Position numbers and translations under genes: made by a program
In this document: piece by piece, positions 1 through 9,155 of the stretch
Layout: each line of letters opens with the position of its first letter
Numbering within the stretch: position 1 is the first letter of the stretch
Notes under the pieces: generated by a model
What the model saw: the letters and a program-made list of their open reading frames with translations, nothing else
Told to the model about the DNA's origin: nothing
Database searches by the model: none
Source of the DNA: Gottfriedia acidiceleris
Lineage (GTDB): Bacteria; Bacillota; Bacilli; Bacillales; Bacillaceae_G
Assembly (NCBI RefSeq): GCF_004138285.1
Contig: NZ_SCFN01000010.1
Span: forward strand, 124,001-188,000
Direction: 5' to 3'
Length of the DNA: 64,000 nt

Positions 1-269
1 GTTAATTGATGTCCGATTTGAATAAACGTAGAAGATGTAAATGATAGCCCAATTGTGTAGCCGATTATGATCATGGCTGTATCTCGAATTTTACTTGGCC
101 AATACAATTTTATCCCTTTAATTTTAGAAAGTATAAGTACAAAAAACATTGGTCCAAGGAGCCAAGGTATTGGTAGTTTAATCAATTGAAATAAAAATCC
201 ACCAATAATTGCAATAATTAAAGTAAATAAAAGCTGAGTCCATTTATTATCGTTGTAATTTATTACCAT
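1..269 (-). CDS. AbrB-family membrane protein (N-terminal part, cut by window edge)
   Basis: Reading the minus strand from an ATG at 267-269 gives an open frame that runs off the window, about 89 residues. It is preceded by an AAGAAG-type ribosome binding site. The protein is hydrophobic and carries the phrase LPIPWLLGPM near residue 35, which is typical of the AbrB/'ammonia monooxygenase-like' membrane family (PF05145, two repeats of several helices). Members are thought to be transporters, but the substrate is not established. Only the first repeat is visible, so an intact full-length gene cannot be confirmed. Confidence 0.75.
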   Translation of the reverse strand, partial: MVINYNDNKWTQLLFTLIIAIIGGFLFQLIKLPIPWLLGPMFFVLILSKIKGIKLYWPSKIRDTAMIIIGYTIGLSFTSSTFIQIGHQL

Positions 270-516
270 AATTTCACTTCTTTTCAAATTATAAAATTTT
301 AATGTAAAGATGATGTTTACATTTATTCATCGCGCTTGTTATGTTAATATCATTATTGACCTTAAGTTTATGGTATGCAAGGATTTTGCTCGGTTAGTCG
401 TTAGAATATTTAACAGGATAGCAAAACTAATCGGAGGATATATTAAAGATAGTAAATATTTTACAATTTTTAATTTGAAAACCCTTGCAAATTTTAATTA
501 GAAAGGACTAATTGAA

Positions 517-1923
517 TTGGCTAAACAACAAATAGGCGTAATTGGTTTAGCAGTAATGGGAAAAAACCTAGCTTTAAATATTGAAAGTAGAGGTTTCTCA
601 ATTTCTGTATATAACCGATCAGTTGAAAAAACAGAAGAATTTTTAAAAGAAGCAGAAGGTAAAAATGTAGTTGGAACATTTTCAATTGAAGAATTTGTAA
701 ATTCTCTTGAAACACCTAGAAAAATATTAATAATGGTAAAAGCAGGTGGCCCAACTGATTCAACCATTGAAATGTTATTACCTCATCTTGATAAAGGTGA
801 TATTTTAATTGATGGTGGAAATACATACTATAAAGACACTCAAAGACGAAACAAAATGCTTTCTGATAGCGGAATTCATTTTATTGGAACAGGTGTTTCA
901 GGTGGAGAAGAGGGAGCTTTAAAAGGACCTTCAATTATGCCTGGTGGACAAAAAGAAGCATTTGAACTAGTAAAACCTATTTTTGAAGCGATTGCTGCAA
1001 AAGTAAATAATGAGCCTTGTACAACATATATTGGTCCAGATGGTGCTGGTCATTACGTAAAAATGGTTCATAATGGAATTGAATATGGTGATATGCAATT
1101 AATCTCAGAAGCTTACTTTTTATTAAAAAATGTACTTGGCTTAAGTGCTGACGAATTGCACCATGTATTTAGTGATTGGAATAAGGGTGAGCTTGATAGC
1201 TATTTAATTGAAATTACAGCCGATATTTTTACTAAAACAGACGAAGAAACAGGTAAACCACTAGTAGATGTTATTTTAGATAAAGCAGGACAAAAAGGTA
1301 CTGGAAAATGGACTAGTCAAAGCACACTAGATTTAGGCGTACCTACTTCTATTATTACTGAGTCTGTATTTGCCCGTTTCATTTCGGCAATGAAGGATGA
1401 AAGAGTAAAAGCAAGTAAATTATTATCTGGACCATCAACTAGTACATATAATGGTGATAAAGAGCAACTTATTGAAGATGTACGTAAAGCTCTTTATATG
1501 AGTAAAATTTGCTCATATGCTCAAGGATTTGCTCAATTAAGAGCTGCATCTGATGAGTATAACTGGGATTTACAATATGGTGATATTGCAATGATTTTCA
1601 GAGGTGGATGTATTATTCGAGCAGCTTTCTTACAAAAAATTAAAGAAGCTTACGATCTAGATGCTAATCTTTCTAACCTATTACTTGATCCATATTTCAA
1701 AGAAATCGTAGAAAGTTATCAGGGTGCTTTACGAAAAATTAGCGTAGTGGCAATTGAAGCTGGTGTACCAATTCCATGTTTCTCTGTAGCATTAGCTTAT
1801 TTTGATAGCTATCGTACTGAAACACTTCCTGCAAATTTAATTCAAGCACAAAGAGATTATTTTGGTGCGCATACTTATGAACGAATTGATAAAGAAGGTA
1901 AGTTCCATACTCAGTGGACATAA
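517..1923 (+). CDS. gndA: 6-phosphogluconate dehydrogenase, decarboxylating
   Basis: Cytosolic enzyme of the oxidative pentose phosphate pathway that converts 6-phosphogluconate to ribulose 5-phosphate and CO2 with reduction of NADP. The 468-residue length matches the Bacillus enzyme. The N-terminal Rossmann motif is [12 protein letters not shown] (residues 9-20). Family motifs follow: [29 protein letters not shown], and the catalytic [11 protein letters not shown] segment near residue 185. The start is TTG at 517, chosen because GAAAGGA lies nine bases upstream and the Rossmann fold begins at once. It converges with zwf, the same neighbour as in Bacillus subtilis, and the pair shares a terminator. 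Confidence 0.96.
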   Translation: MAKQQIGVIGLAVMGKNLALNIESRGFSISVYNRSVEKTEEFLKEAEGKNVVGTFSIEEFVNSLETPRKILIMVKAGGPTDSTIEMLLPHLDKGDILIDGGNTYYKDTQRRNKMLSDSGIHFIGTGVSGGEEGALKGPSIMPGGQKEAFELVKPIFEAIAAKVNNEPCTTYIGPDGAGHYVKMVHNGIEYGDMQLISEAYFLLKNVLGLSADELHHVFSDWNKGELDSYLIEITADIFTKTDEETGKPLVDVILDKAGQKGTGKWTSQSTLDLGVPTSIITESVFARFISAMKDERVKASKLLSGPSTSTYNGDKEQLIEDVRKALYMSKICSYAQGFAQLRAASDEYNWDLQYGDIAMIFRGGCIIRAAFLQKIKEAYDLDANLSNLLLDPYFKEIVESYQGALRKISVVAIEAGVPIPCFSVALAYFDSYRTETLPANLIQAQRDYFGAHTYERIDKEGKFHTQWT

Positions 1924-1962
1924 AAAAGTTACCCCCTCGATATTATGAGGGGGTAACTTTTT
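1923..1962. terminator. bidirectional terminator between gndA and zwf
   Basis: Perfect 16-bp inverted repeat (1923-1938 and 1947-1962) around an 8-base loop, with A-runs on the left and T-runs on the right, so it can end transcription from both convergent genes. Confidence 0.93.
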
Positions 1963-1979
1963 ATTTATATAATTCGTTC

Positions 1980-3479
1980 CTAATTTTCATTTAATCGATC
2001 AGTAACAGGCCACCATTTATGACCATCAACTGTCAATAAAGTATCAGATTCGTTTGGACCCATTGAACCAGAACTATAATTTGTAAGTGGTGCTAAATTA
2101 TTGTCCCAAGCTTTTGAAATGACATCAACAAAGCTCCAAGAATATTTTACTTCATCCCAATGCGTAAAGTTTGTTCCATCACCTAACATACAATCATAAA
2201 TTAATCGCTCGTATGCTTCTGGTGTATTAATACAATCAACGCAATTATTATTAAATGTTAATTGAATTGGCTTTGTGTAACCTTCTTCTGAGCCAGATCT
2301 TTTTGCATTTAATTGTAATGTAATTCCTTCATCTGGTTGAATATGTATAATTAATAAATTTGGAGACATTGTCTCTTTTGTATTGTAATAAAGATTCATT
2401 GGTATATCTGAGAACTGAACAATAATCTTAGTAGATTTTGTAGCCATTCTTTTCCCAGTTCGAATATAAAATGGAACACCAGCCCATCTAAAGTTATCGA
2501 TAAAAAGTTTGCCTGCAACAAATGTTTCAGTTTGAGACTCAGGGGAAACATTGTTCTCATTTCTATATGCAGGAACTTCTTCACCGTTAATTACACCAGC
2601 ATCATATTGTCCGCGAATAAAATAATCTTTTACTTCGTTTTCATCAATTTTACGAAGAGCTTTAAATACTTTAACTTTTTCACTACGAATTTCTTCAGTT
2701 GTTAATTTAATCGGAGGCTCCATAGCAAGTAGTGCCGCCATTTGAAGCAAATGATTCTGAACCATATCTTTTAAAGCTCCCGAATTCTCATAGTATTTTC
2801 CACGGTCTTCAACACCAAGAATTTCACTAGAAGTAATTTGGATATTTGAAATAAATCGATTATTCCAAAGTGGTTCAAACATTGCATTAGCAAAACGGAT
2901 CACTTCTATATTTTGAACCATTTCTTTTCCTAAGTAATGGTCGATACGGTAGATTTGATTTTCTGAAAATGCTTCACGAATTTCATCATTCAATTCAATA
3001 GCACTCGGTAAATCATGTCCAAATGGTTTTTCAATCACAATTCGACTCCAACCTTCTGTATCAGCCAAACCATTTTGTTTTAACTGTTTAGCAATTGTTC
3101 CGAAAAATTCAGGTGCCATTGCTAGGAAGAAAACACGGTTACCAGGGATTAAATAATGGTTATCCAAGTTTGTTAATAAATTTCCTAATTCTATATATGA
3201 AGATGGTTCTAGTACTTCAAATTGATGGTAATAAAAATGAGATAAAAAGCTTTCAATTTCAGTCTCAGATGAAGCAATAGATTGTATTGATTTTTTTACA
3301 GTTTCACGAAACTCTTCATTTGACCAAGGTCTTCTACCTACACCTACAACCGCAAAACCCTCATCAATTTTTTGACTTAAAAATAATCTATATATTGAGA
3401 TAAAAAGCTTTCTTTTTGCTAGGTCTCCTGTTGCTCCAAAAATGACAATAACTGCTTTTGGGTTTACTTTAGTTTTCAA
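1980..3479 (-). CDS. zwf: glucose-6-phosphate 1-dehydrogenase
   Basis: First enzyme of the oxidative pentose phosphate pathway; oxidises glucose 6-phosphate to 6-phosphogluconolactone and reduces NADP. The 499-residue protein has the coenzyme motif GATGDLAKRKL (residues 15-25) and the substrate-binding signature RIDHYLGKEMVQN near residue 178, with the catalytic Asp-His pair. The start is TTG at 3477-3479, supported by GTGAGGT upstream. Convergent with gndA, so the two oxidative-branch enzymes sit tail to tail. A cre-like sequence lies about 100 bp upstream. Confidence 0.96.
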   Translation of the reverse strand: MKTKVNPKAVIVIFGATGDLAKRKLFISIYRLFLSQKIDEGFAVVGVGRRPWSNEEFRETVKKSIQSIASSETEIESFLSHFYYHQFEVLEPSSYIELGNLLTNLDNHYLIPGNRVFFLAMAPEFFGTIAKQLKQNGLADTEGWSRIVIEKPFGHDLPSAIELNDEIREAFSENQIYRIDHYLGKEMVQNIEVIRFANAMFEPLWNNRFISNIQITSSEILGVEDRGKYYENSGALKDMVQNHLLQMAALLAMEPPIKLTTEEIRSEKVKVFKALRKIDENEVKDYFIRGQYDAGVINGEEVPAYRNENNVSPESQTETFVAGKLFIDNFRWAGVPFYIRTGKRMATKSTKIIVQFSDIPMNLYYNTKETMSPNLLIIHIQPDEGITLQLNAKRSGSEEGYTKPIQLTFNNNCVDCINTPEAYERLIYDCMLGDGTNFTHWDEVKYSWSFVDVISKAWDNNLAPLTNYSSGSMGPNESDTLLTVDGHKWWPVTDRLNEN

Positions 3480-3579
3480 TTAATTTACCTCACTTCTTAA
3501 ACATAAATTACTAACTTATTTTAGTAATAATCAATGCTGATTATACAAAATATGTAAAATCACTTTCAAAAAAAAATTT

Positions 3580-3593
3580 TGAAAGCATTTTCA
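3580..3593. promoter_or_regulatory. cre-like site upstream of zwf
   Basis: TGAAAGCATTTTCA differs from the CcpA consensus TGWAARCGYTWWCA at one core position (CG to CA). It lies about 100 bp upstream of the zwf start. Carbon-catabolite control is an inference; the broken central CG lowers confidence. Confidence 0.35.
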
Positions 3594-3893
3594 TTAATTA
3601 TTAAAAAATAAATTAAATTTCCAAATTATTCATCTTATATCATAAACAAAACGAATAGATTCGTAAATAAGAGTCTTGATAATATTTAACTTTTTTATTG
3701 TTATTCCTTGTAAACAAAGAGGTTTTAAATGAAATGGATAATACAACTTTTTTCTTATTTTAAATAAAAATATGTAATTATTTGGTTGAAAATTAAAAAA
3801 TAATTAAAAAAAAGTAAGAGTAATTTGTAAAAATCTCAGTTTTTTAGTAGAATTGTAATGTACCTTAATAGACATTTGGAAAATAAAGTAAAA

Positions 3894-3921
3894 TTGAAAT
3901 CGTAATGATTTCTGTTATACT
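3894..3921 (+). promoter_or_regulatory. sigma-A-like promoter for the gltT leader
   Basis: TTGAAA (3894-3899), 16-base spacer, TATACT (3916-3921). It would give a leader of about 195 nt before the gltT ATG. Confidence 0.5.
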
Positions 3922-4036
3922 GTTTTTTATAACCTTTTTTGATTTTATATTCTGAATATAATCAAAAAGTAAATTATGGAAATGATGGGTAATTTATGAG
4001 AGTTCCATCGATATCTTAATAAGCCAAGTAGTGCTT

Positions 4037-4072
4037 AAAACCATTTAAAAAAATTTAAATGGTTTTGTTATT
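4037..4072 (+). terminator. terminator-like hairpin in the gltT leader
   Basis: Perfect 13-bp inverted repeat AAAACCATTTAAA with a 4-base loop, followed by a T-rich tail (GTTATTTTT), about 55 bp before the gltT start and downstream of a promoter. GCCAAGT (4023-4029) and ACTTGGC (4089-4095) flank it and could pair with each other. The position suggests attenuation or a short leader RNA, but no known riboswitch fold was recognised. Confidence 0.5.
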
Positions 4073-4124
4073 TTTAGTAAATTAAAAAACTTGGCAAAAT
4101 TCAACTACAAGGGGGACTTTTATT

Positions 4125-5381
4125 ATGAAAAAAATTGGTTTAGCTTGGCAAATATTAATTGGTCTTGTTATCGGGATCATTGTAGGCGCAATTTTTTATG
4201 GAAATCCAAAGGTTGCAGATTATTTACAACCAATTGGAGACATCTTTTTACGTCTGATTAAAATGATTGTAATACCAATCGTTGTTTCAAGTATCATTGT
4301 AGGTGTTGCTAGTGTTGGTGACACGAAAAAACTTGGCCGTTTAGGCGGAAAAACTATTCTGTACTTTGAGATTATCACAACAGTTGCGATTTTAATCGGA
4401 TTATTAGTAGCGAATATCGTTAAACCAGGCGCTGGTGTAGATATGAGTATTCTTCACAAAACTGATATCAATACTTATGTTGAAACAGCAAAAGAAGTGA
4501 AAAGTCATGGGTTTGCAGATACTTTTGTAAATATCGTACCACCAAATATTTTTTCAGCTTTTGTTGAAGGAAATATGTTAGCAATTATCTTTTTCTCAGT
4601 ACTGTTTGGTCTTGGTATTACAGCGGTAGGAGAAAGAGGAAAGCCAGTATTAGCATTTTTCCAAGGAACAGCTGATACAATGTTTTACATTACAAATCAA
4701 ATTATGAAATTTGCTCCATTTGGTGTTTTTGCATTAATTGGTGTTACAGTTTCAAAGTTTGGATTAGAATCTTTAATTCCATTAGGAAAATTAGTCATAA
4801 CTGTTTATATAACGATGGCATTCTTTATCGTTGTAGTACTAGGTTTAGTCGCTAAAATGGTAGGAGTTAATATTTTTAAGTTCATTAAATTAATTAAAGA
4901 TGAACTGATCTTAGCATATTCTACTGCGAGTTCTGAAACAGTTTTACCAAGAATTATGGAAAAAGTAGAAAAATTCGGAGTACCAAGATCAATTTCTTCA
5001 TTCGTTATTCCGACTGGTTACTCATTCAATCTTGATGGATCAACATTATATCAAGCATTAGCAGCAATTTTCATCGCTCAAATGTATGGTATTCATTTAT
5101 CTATCACTGATCAAATTTCACTAATGTTAGTTCTAATGGTCACTTCAAAAGGTATCGCAGGTGTACCAGGCGTATCGTTTGTTGTATTATTAGCAACATT
5201 AGGTACAGCAGGAATTCCAGTTGAAGGTTTAGCATTTATTGCTGGTATTGACCGAATTCTAGATATGGCTAGAACAGCAGTAAACGTAGTAGGTAACTCT
5301 TTAGCAGCTGTTGTAATTGCTAAATGGGAACGCGCATTTAAACCAGAAGTGGTGAAGAATGACAATAACGTTGCTATGTAA
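4125..5381 (+). CDS. gltT: proton/sodium glutamate-aspartate symporter
   Basis: Inner-membrane secondary transporter of the DAACS family that imports acidic amino acids with cations. At 418 residues it matches the B. subtilis/Geobacillus GltT length and the N-terminal phrase LAWQILIGLVIGIIVGAIF. The re-entrant hairpin HP1 is seen as STASSETVLPRI (near residue 265), the TM7 cation motif as NLDGSTLYQ, HP2 as SKGIAGVPGVSF, and the TM8 substrate/cation residues as DMARTAVNVVGN. GGGGG lies 8 bases before the ATG. Monocistronic, with its own terminator and a hairpin-rich leader. GltT rather than GltP is chosen from overall similarity as remembered. Confidence 0.9.
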   Translation: MKKIGLAWQILIGLVIGIIVGAIFYGNPKVADYLQPIGDIFLRLIKMIVIPIVVSSIIVGVASVGDTKKLGRLGGKTILYFEIITTVAILIGLLVANIVKPGAGVDMSILHKTDINTYVETAKEVKSHGFADTFVNIVPPNIFSAFVEGNMLAIIFFSVLFGLGITAVGERGKPVLAFFQGTADTMFYITNQIMKFAPFGVFALIGVTVSKFGLESLIPLGKLVITVYITMAFFIVVVLGLVAKMVGVNIFKFIKLIKDELILAYSTASSETVLPRIMEKVEKFGVPRSISSFVIPTGYSFNLDGSTLYQALAAIFIAQMYGIHLSITDQISLMLVLMVTSKGIAGVPGVSFVVLLATLGTAGIPVEGLAFIAGIDRILDMARTAVNVVGNSLAAVVIAKWERAFKPEVVKNDNNVAM

Positions 5382-5437
5382 CGTATAATATAGTAAAGAT
5401 ATTTTAATTTTGACTCTCAAATAAATTAACTAAAAAC

Positions 5438-5481
5438 AAAAGCCACAAGGAAAAAGAATTTTCCTTGTGGCTTTTCTTCTT
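5438..5481 (+). terminator. terminator after gltT
   Basis: Perfect 17-bp inverted repeat (5438-5454 and 5459-5475, core AGCCACAAGGAAAA) followed by TTCTTCTTTT. Confidence 0.92.
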
Positions 5482-5595
5482 TTACAGAAGTTTTTTTAAA
5501 GGGAAAAGTCTAAAAACATAGAATATTCTTAATTGTGTTTAATTTAAGTTCTAATAACGCGTCCTATTGGAAGGGAACCAATTAAGGAGGATAAG

Positions 5596-7239
5596 ATGAC
5601 AAATTTACTAGATATTACGATAGGGAAACTATTAGAAGAAAAAGCGAAATTACATCCTACTCATGAGGCTGTTGTCTATGCGGATAGAGGTTTAAGGATG
5701 AATTACGAACAATTTGAAAACCACTGTAGAGAAGTAGCAAAAGGTTTGATGAGTCTTAGAATTCAAAAAGGTGATCATATTGCAATATGGTCTTCAAATA
5801 CACCTGAATGGCTTACTTCACAATTTGCAACAGGTAAAATGGGTGGAGTTCTTGTTACAGTGAACACAAATTATCGTACAGCTGAGCTAGAATATTTGTT
5901 AAAGCAATCTGATTCAACAACTATTATTTTAATGGATCAGTATAAAGATTCTTCATATATTAAAATGCTTTATGAAATTATACCAGAATTAAAGGATGCT
6001 GTTCCTGGAGAACTTCATAGCAGTCGACTGCCATTTTTACGGAATGTAATTGTTCTTGGTGAGAAAAAATACCCTGGAACATTCTCATGGAATGAGCTTA
6101 TTTCTATGGCTAAAAATACATCAGACTTGGAGTTGGATAAGCGAATTGCAACAATGAGTCCGTATGATGTTATAAACATGCAATATACATCTGGAACGAC
6201 TGGTTTCCCAAAAGGTGTAATGCTTACACACTCTAATATCGTCAATAATGGATTTAATATTGCGAATTGTATGGAATTAACTAAGGCTGATCGTTTATGC
6301 ATACCCGTTCCATTTTTCCATTGCTTTGGATGTGTTTTAGGAACAATGGCTTGTGTTACTGTTGGAGCAACGATGGTACCTGTCCAAGACTTTAGTCCAA
6401 AGAGAGTACTTCAAACAGTACAAGATGAAAAATGTACTGGATTACATGGTGTTCCTACAATGTTTATCGCCGAATTAAATGAACCCGAATTCTCTAAATA
6501 TGACTTATCTACATTACGAACTGGAATTATGGCAGGTTCAAACTGTCCAATTGAGGTTATGAAGGCAGTAATCGAAAAAATGGGCATTACAGAGATTACA
6601 ATTGCATATGGCCAAACGGAGTCTTCTCCAGTAATCACACAAACTAGAACGAATGATCCAATTGAGGTACGAGTTGAAACGGTTGGTAAGGCATTACCAA
6701 ATGTTCAAGTGAAAATAGTAGAACCAGGCACAACTAATGAAGTACCACGTGGAGTACAAGGTGAACTTTGTACGAGAGGCTATCATGTTATGAAAGGCTA
6801 CTACAAAAATGAAGAAGCTACTCGTGCTGCAATTGACGAAGATGGATGGTTACATACTGGTGATTTAGCAATCATGGATGAAAATGGCTATTGCAAAGTT
6901 ACAGGTAGGCTGAAAGACATGATTATCCGTGGTGGGGAAAATATTTACCCTCGTGAAATTGAAGAATTTTTATATACTCACCCAGATGTGTTAGATGTTC
7001 AAGTTGTTGGAGTTCCTGATCATGTGTATGGGGAAGAAGTAATGGCTTGGATTATTCTTAAAGAAGGAATAAAAATTACACCAGAGGATATTCGAATGTA
7101 CTGTAAAGGAAAAATCTCAAAACATAAAATTCCTCGATATATCGAATTTGTAGAAGCGTATCCGATGACTGCCTCGGGGAAAATACAGAAATTCCGACTT
7201 AGAGAGCAAGCAGTAGAAACTGCACAAAAACAAGTTTAA
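5596..7239 (+). CDS. yngI: acyl-CoA ligase of the AMP-binding family (YngI-like)
   Basis: ANL-superfamily adenylate-forming enzyme that activates a carboxylic acid to its CoA thioester through an acyl-AMP. The 547-residue protein closely resembles B. subtilis YngI along its whole length. Motifs: P-loop YTSGTTGFPKGVMLTH (near residue 195), AYGQTE (A5), TGDLA (A7), GRLKDMIIRGGENIYPREIE (A8 hinge) and the catalytic lysine segment TASGKIQKF (A10) near the C-terminus. AAGGAGGA precedes the ATG by about 6 bases. It stands alone between terminators. The natural acid is unknown; YngI is linked to leucine/acetoacetate-type metabolism, so a short or branched acid is likely. Confidence 0.88.
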   Translation: MTNLLDITIGKLLEEKAKLHPTHEAVVYADRGLRMNYEQFENHCREVAKGLMSLRIQKGDHIAIWSSNTPEWLTSQFATGKMGGVLVTVNTNYRTAELEYLLKQSDSTTIILMDQYKDSSYIKMLYEIIPELKDAVPGELHSSRLPFLRNVIVLGEKKYPGTFSWNELISMAKNTSDLELDKRIATMSPYDVINMQYTSGTTGFPKGVMLTHSNIVNNGFNIANCMELTKADRLCIPVPFFHCFGCVLGTMACVTVGATMVPVQDFSPKRVLQTVQDEKCTGLHGVPTMFIAELNEPEFSKYDLSTLRTGIMAGSNCPIEVMKAVIEKMGITEITIAYGQTESSPVITQTRTNDPIEVRVETVGKALPNVQVKIVEPGTTNEVPRGVQGELCTRGYHVMKGYYKNEEATRAAIDEDGWLHTGDLAIMDENGYCKVTGRLKDMIIRGGENIYPREIEEFLYTHPDVLDVQVVGVPDHVYGEEVMAWIILKEGIKITPEDIRMYCKGKISKHKIPRYIEFVEAYPMTASGKIQKFRLREQAVETAQKQV

Positions 7240-7262
7240 TTGATCTCATTTAATCATTAAAG

Positions 7263-7298
7263 AAATAGCAAAGTGAAACAGAAAGCTTTGCTATTTTT
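7263..7298 (+). terminator. terminator after the acyl-CoA ligase gene
   Basis: 11-bp stem AAATAGCAAAG / CTTTGCTATTT with a T-run. Its presence argues against the long upstream extension of the signal peptidase frame that starts inside it. Confidence 0.85.
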
Positions 7299-7383
7299 AA
7301 TTAAAATATTTGTAAGGAATATTCAAACAATTGATCGTATTATGTTAAAATGTGGAGACAAAAAATTTAAAGGGGATACAAAG

Positions 7384-7920
7384 TTGAAAATACGAAAAAA
7401 GGATTCTACATGGCAGACTTTTAAAATAATAGTCTATTCTTTTACGATCGCATTAATTGTTAAGATTTTTATTTTTTCACCCTTTATTGTTCAAGGTGCT
7501 TCGATGCAGCCTACCCTACATAATCATGATTATTTGTTTGTTAACAAAGCCTCATTTCATATCTCATCAATAAATAGAGGCGAAGTTGTCATTATAAAAA
7601 AACAAAATGACCCTAAGTATTATGTCAAAAGAATAATTGGTTTGCCAAGTGACAACGTTAATTTAAAGAATGGACTCTTGTATATTAATGGAAAGCATAT
7701 ATCTGAAAACTATTTAAATGGCCATTTAAAAAATGTTTATAAAGAATATCTTCAATTTAATCAAGTTAAAGTACCTAGCGGGTCGTATTTAGTAATGGGA
7801 GATAATCGACTTAATAGTAAAGATAGCAGAAATGGTTTAGGGTATATTAAGCAGTCTGAAATAGTCGGCAAAGTTGAAGGCGTTTTTTTCCCTTTTGATC
7901 GAGTAAGAATAATACACTAA
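7384..7920 (+). CDS. lepB: type I signal peptidase
   Basis: Membrane-anchored serine/lysine protease that removes signal peptides from secreted proteins. The 178-residue form (TTG at 7384, AAGGGGA eight bases upstream) has the usual Bacillus Sip length; the longer frame from 7273 would start inside a terminator. One N-terminal membrane helix (residues 12-32) is followed by box B GASMQPTL with the catalytic Ser, box D YVKRIIGLPSD with the catalytic Lys, and box E MGDNRLNSKDSR. Bacilli carry several Sip paralogues; which one this is cannot be decided. Confidence 0.93.
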   Translation: MKIRKKDSTWQTFKIIVYSFTIALIVKIFIFSPFIVQGASMQPTLHNHDYLFVNKASFHISSINRGEVVIIKKQNDPKYYVKRIIGLPSDNVNLKNGLLYINGKHISENYLNGHLKNVYKEYLQFNQVKVPSGSYLVMGDNRLNSKDSRNGLGYIKQSEIVGKVEGVFFPFDRVRIIH

Positions 7921-8109
7921 AAGGAAAAGTAAAATGGATTAAATAGGGATAATAGAAATTAGAAAAAGGTTTTTCATTAAAATTTCATTTTCATTATATA
8001 AAATAAAAAAGTAACAAAATTGATACTTACAGGTATTTTAAGCTTTATTTAAGGAAATAAATCTTAAATATAAGAATAAATTAATCAAAACTGAAAGTAG
8101 GAATATATA

Positions 8110-8226
8110 ATGAAAAAAAGCGAAGAGCTAATATTGAAGGAAGAGATTACTCAAATTAAGAAGAATAATTGGTTATTAATGATCGTAGCGATCATCACGA
8201 TACCTTTCTTAGTAATAAATATGTAA
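8110..8226 (+). CDS. 38-residue single-helix membrane peptide
   Basis: Not recognised. ATG at 8110 follows AAGTAGGA at 8-10 bases. The first 22 residues are charged (KKSEELILKEEITQIKKNN), then a hydrophobic helix WLLMIVAIITIPFLVI ends the protein. A terminator follows within ten bases, so this looks like a complete small transcription unit between signal peptidase and the CstR-like regulator. Function unknown. Confidence 0.55.
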   Translation: MKKSEELILKEEITQIKKNNWLLMIVAIITIPFLVINM

Positions 8227-8232
8227 AGAAGT

Positions 8233-8264
8233 AAAGCCTGGAATAGTTAAATACCAGGCTTTTA
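8233..8264 (+). terminator. terminator after the small membrane peptide
   Basis: AAAGCCTGG (8233-8241) pairs with CCAGGCTTT (8254-8262) around a 12-base loop, with a short T-tail. Confidence 0.75.
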
Positions 8265-8374
8265 TACTGTTTAAAAAGTAATTGTCTATTAAATATTTTA
8301 TTTCATGTTGTTTTCAACTCGCATATGCCATTCGCTCTTCTTTTTCTATTAATCTAAAATGGACGACAATTTAT

Positions 8375-8403
8375 TTGACTTCATACCTATCTGGGTATAT
8401 AGT
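8375..8403 (+). promoter_or_regulatory. sigma-A promoter with a CsoR/CstR-type operator in the spacer
   Basis: TTGACT (8375-8380), 17-base spacer, TATAGT (8398-8403). The spacer holds ATACCTATCTGGGTAT (8383-8398), an inverted repeat with the ATACC...GGTAT ends seen in CsoR/CstR operators. A repressor bound here would cover the RNA polymerase site, so autoregulation of the downstream regulator and the two rhodaneses is expected. Confidence 0.75.
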
Positions 8404-8449
8404 TCATTTTAACTAATGTAAAAATTTTACTTAGAAAGGAAAGTTTTCT

Positions 8450-8710
8450 ATGTCTTATGATGATCAAATAAAAAATAGAGTAAAAAGAATTGAAGGGCAG
8501 CTTAGAGGCATTTTAAAAATGATGGATGAGGATAAAGGATGTAAAGATGTTATAACTCAATTATCAGCAGTAAGAGCGGCAATGGATCGTACAATTGGAG
8601 TCATCGTAAGTACGAATCTAATTGAATGTGTAAGACTTGCTGATGAAAATGGAGAAAGTGCAGAAGAGCTTGTAAAAGAAGCAGTTAATTTATTAGTAAA
8701 AAGTAGATAA
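8450..8710 (+). CDS. cstR: CsoR-family repressor of CstR (persulfide-sensing) type
   Basis: Small all-helical DUF156 repressor, 86 residues. The family senses copper (CsoR), formaldehyde (FrmR) or reactive sulfur (CstR) through conserved positions. Here Cys31 (DKGC) and Cys60 (NLIEC) are present, while the position four residues before Cys60, a His in copper CsoR, is Asn56. A two-Cys pattern with no copper His is the CstR arrangement, in which persulfide bridges the two cysteines and releases DNA. The two rhodanese genes just downstream support sulfur sensing. GAAAGGAAAG precedes the ATG. A copper role cannot be fully excluded without assay. Confidence 0.8.
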   Translation: MSYDDQIKNRVKRIEGQLRGILKMMDEDKGCKDVITQLSAVRAAMDRTIGVIVSTNLIECVRLADENGESAEELVKEAVNLLVKSR

Positions 8711-8779
8711 AAAACATTCGTAAAACATATCACTGACCAAAATATTTCAGAACATCAACTTCTTGAAAGTAGGACTTAA

Positions 8780-9139
8780 ATGCAAATGTTAAATATTCTA
8801 ATCATCTTATTAATTGCTTATTTTCTAGTACAAACTTTTCTTCCAATCAAAGGGGTTAAGCAAATTTCAACAAATGAATTAAAAAATGAATTGAAAAGTA
8901 AAGAAAAACAATTCATTGATGTTAGAACCTCTTCAGAATATAAAGGAAGACATATTAAAGAATTCAAAAATATTCCATTACATCTGTTAAAGCAAAATTT
9001 AAATCATCTATCAAAAGATCAAGAAACAATTATTATTTGTCAGAGTGGAATGAGAAGCAAAAAAGCATGTAAAGTTCTTAAAAAAATGGGTTATACCAAT
9101 ATTACAAATGTAAAAGGCGGAATGAGTACCTGGTCTTAA
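8780..9139 (+). CDS. membrane-anchored single-domain rhodanese
   Basis: Sulfurtransferase of 119 residues. An N-terminal hydrophobic helix (residues 3-21) anchors it to the membrane, then a complete rhodanese domain follows with FIDVRTSSEY and the active-site loop CQSGMRS, where the Cys carries the persulfide. It ends in NVKGGMSTW, the usual rhodanese C-terminus. Similar in layout to B. subtilis YqhL. It starts about 70 bp after the CstR-like gene, with AAAGTAGGA upstream, and is very likely in the same operon. Confidence 0.88.
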   Translation: MQMLNILIILLIAYFLVQTFLPIKGVKQISTNELKNELKSKEKQFIDVRTSSEYKGRHIKEFKNIPLHLLKQNLNHLSKDQETIIICQSGMRSKKACKVLKKMGYTNITNVKGGMSTWS

Positions 9140-9155
9140 TAAAGGAGAATAATTA

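Larger units (their letters stand above)
3480..4124. other. 645-bp divergent intergenic region between zwf and gltT
   Basis: No open frame of note. It holds the zwf upstream region with a cre-like site (3580-3593), a plus-strand sigma-A-like promoter (3894-3921), an imperfect hairpin (3934-3970) and a terminator-like hairpin (4037-4066) ahead of gltT. The stretch 3600-3890 is very AT-rich and I see nothing definite in it. Confidence 0.6.

Noticed and set aside
310-501. Plus-strand frame of 63 codons upstream of gndA
   Set aside because: No ribosome binding site, no recognisable domain, and it lies in the AT-rich gap between divergent genes.
7273-7383. N-terminal extension of the signal peptidase
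   Set aside because: It begins inside the terminator of the preceding gene and would put 37 extra residues before the membrane anchor; the TTG at 7384 has a proper ribosome site.
8450-8710. Copper-sensing CsoR assignment
   Set aside because: The copper-ligand His is Asn, and rhodaneses follow instead of copper chaperone or ATPase genes.
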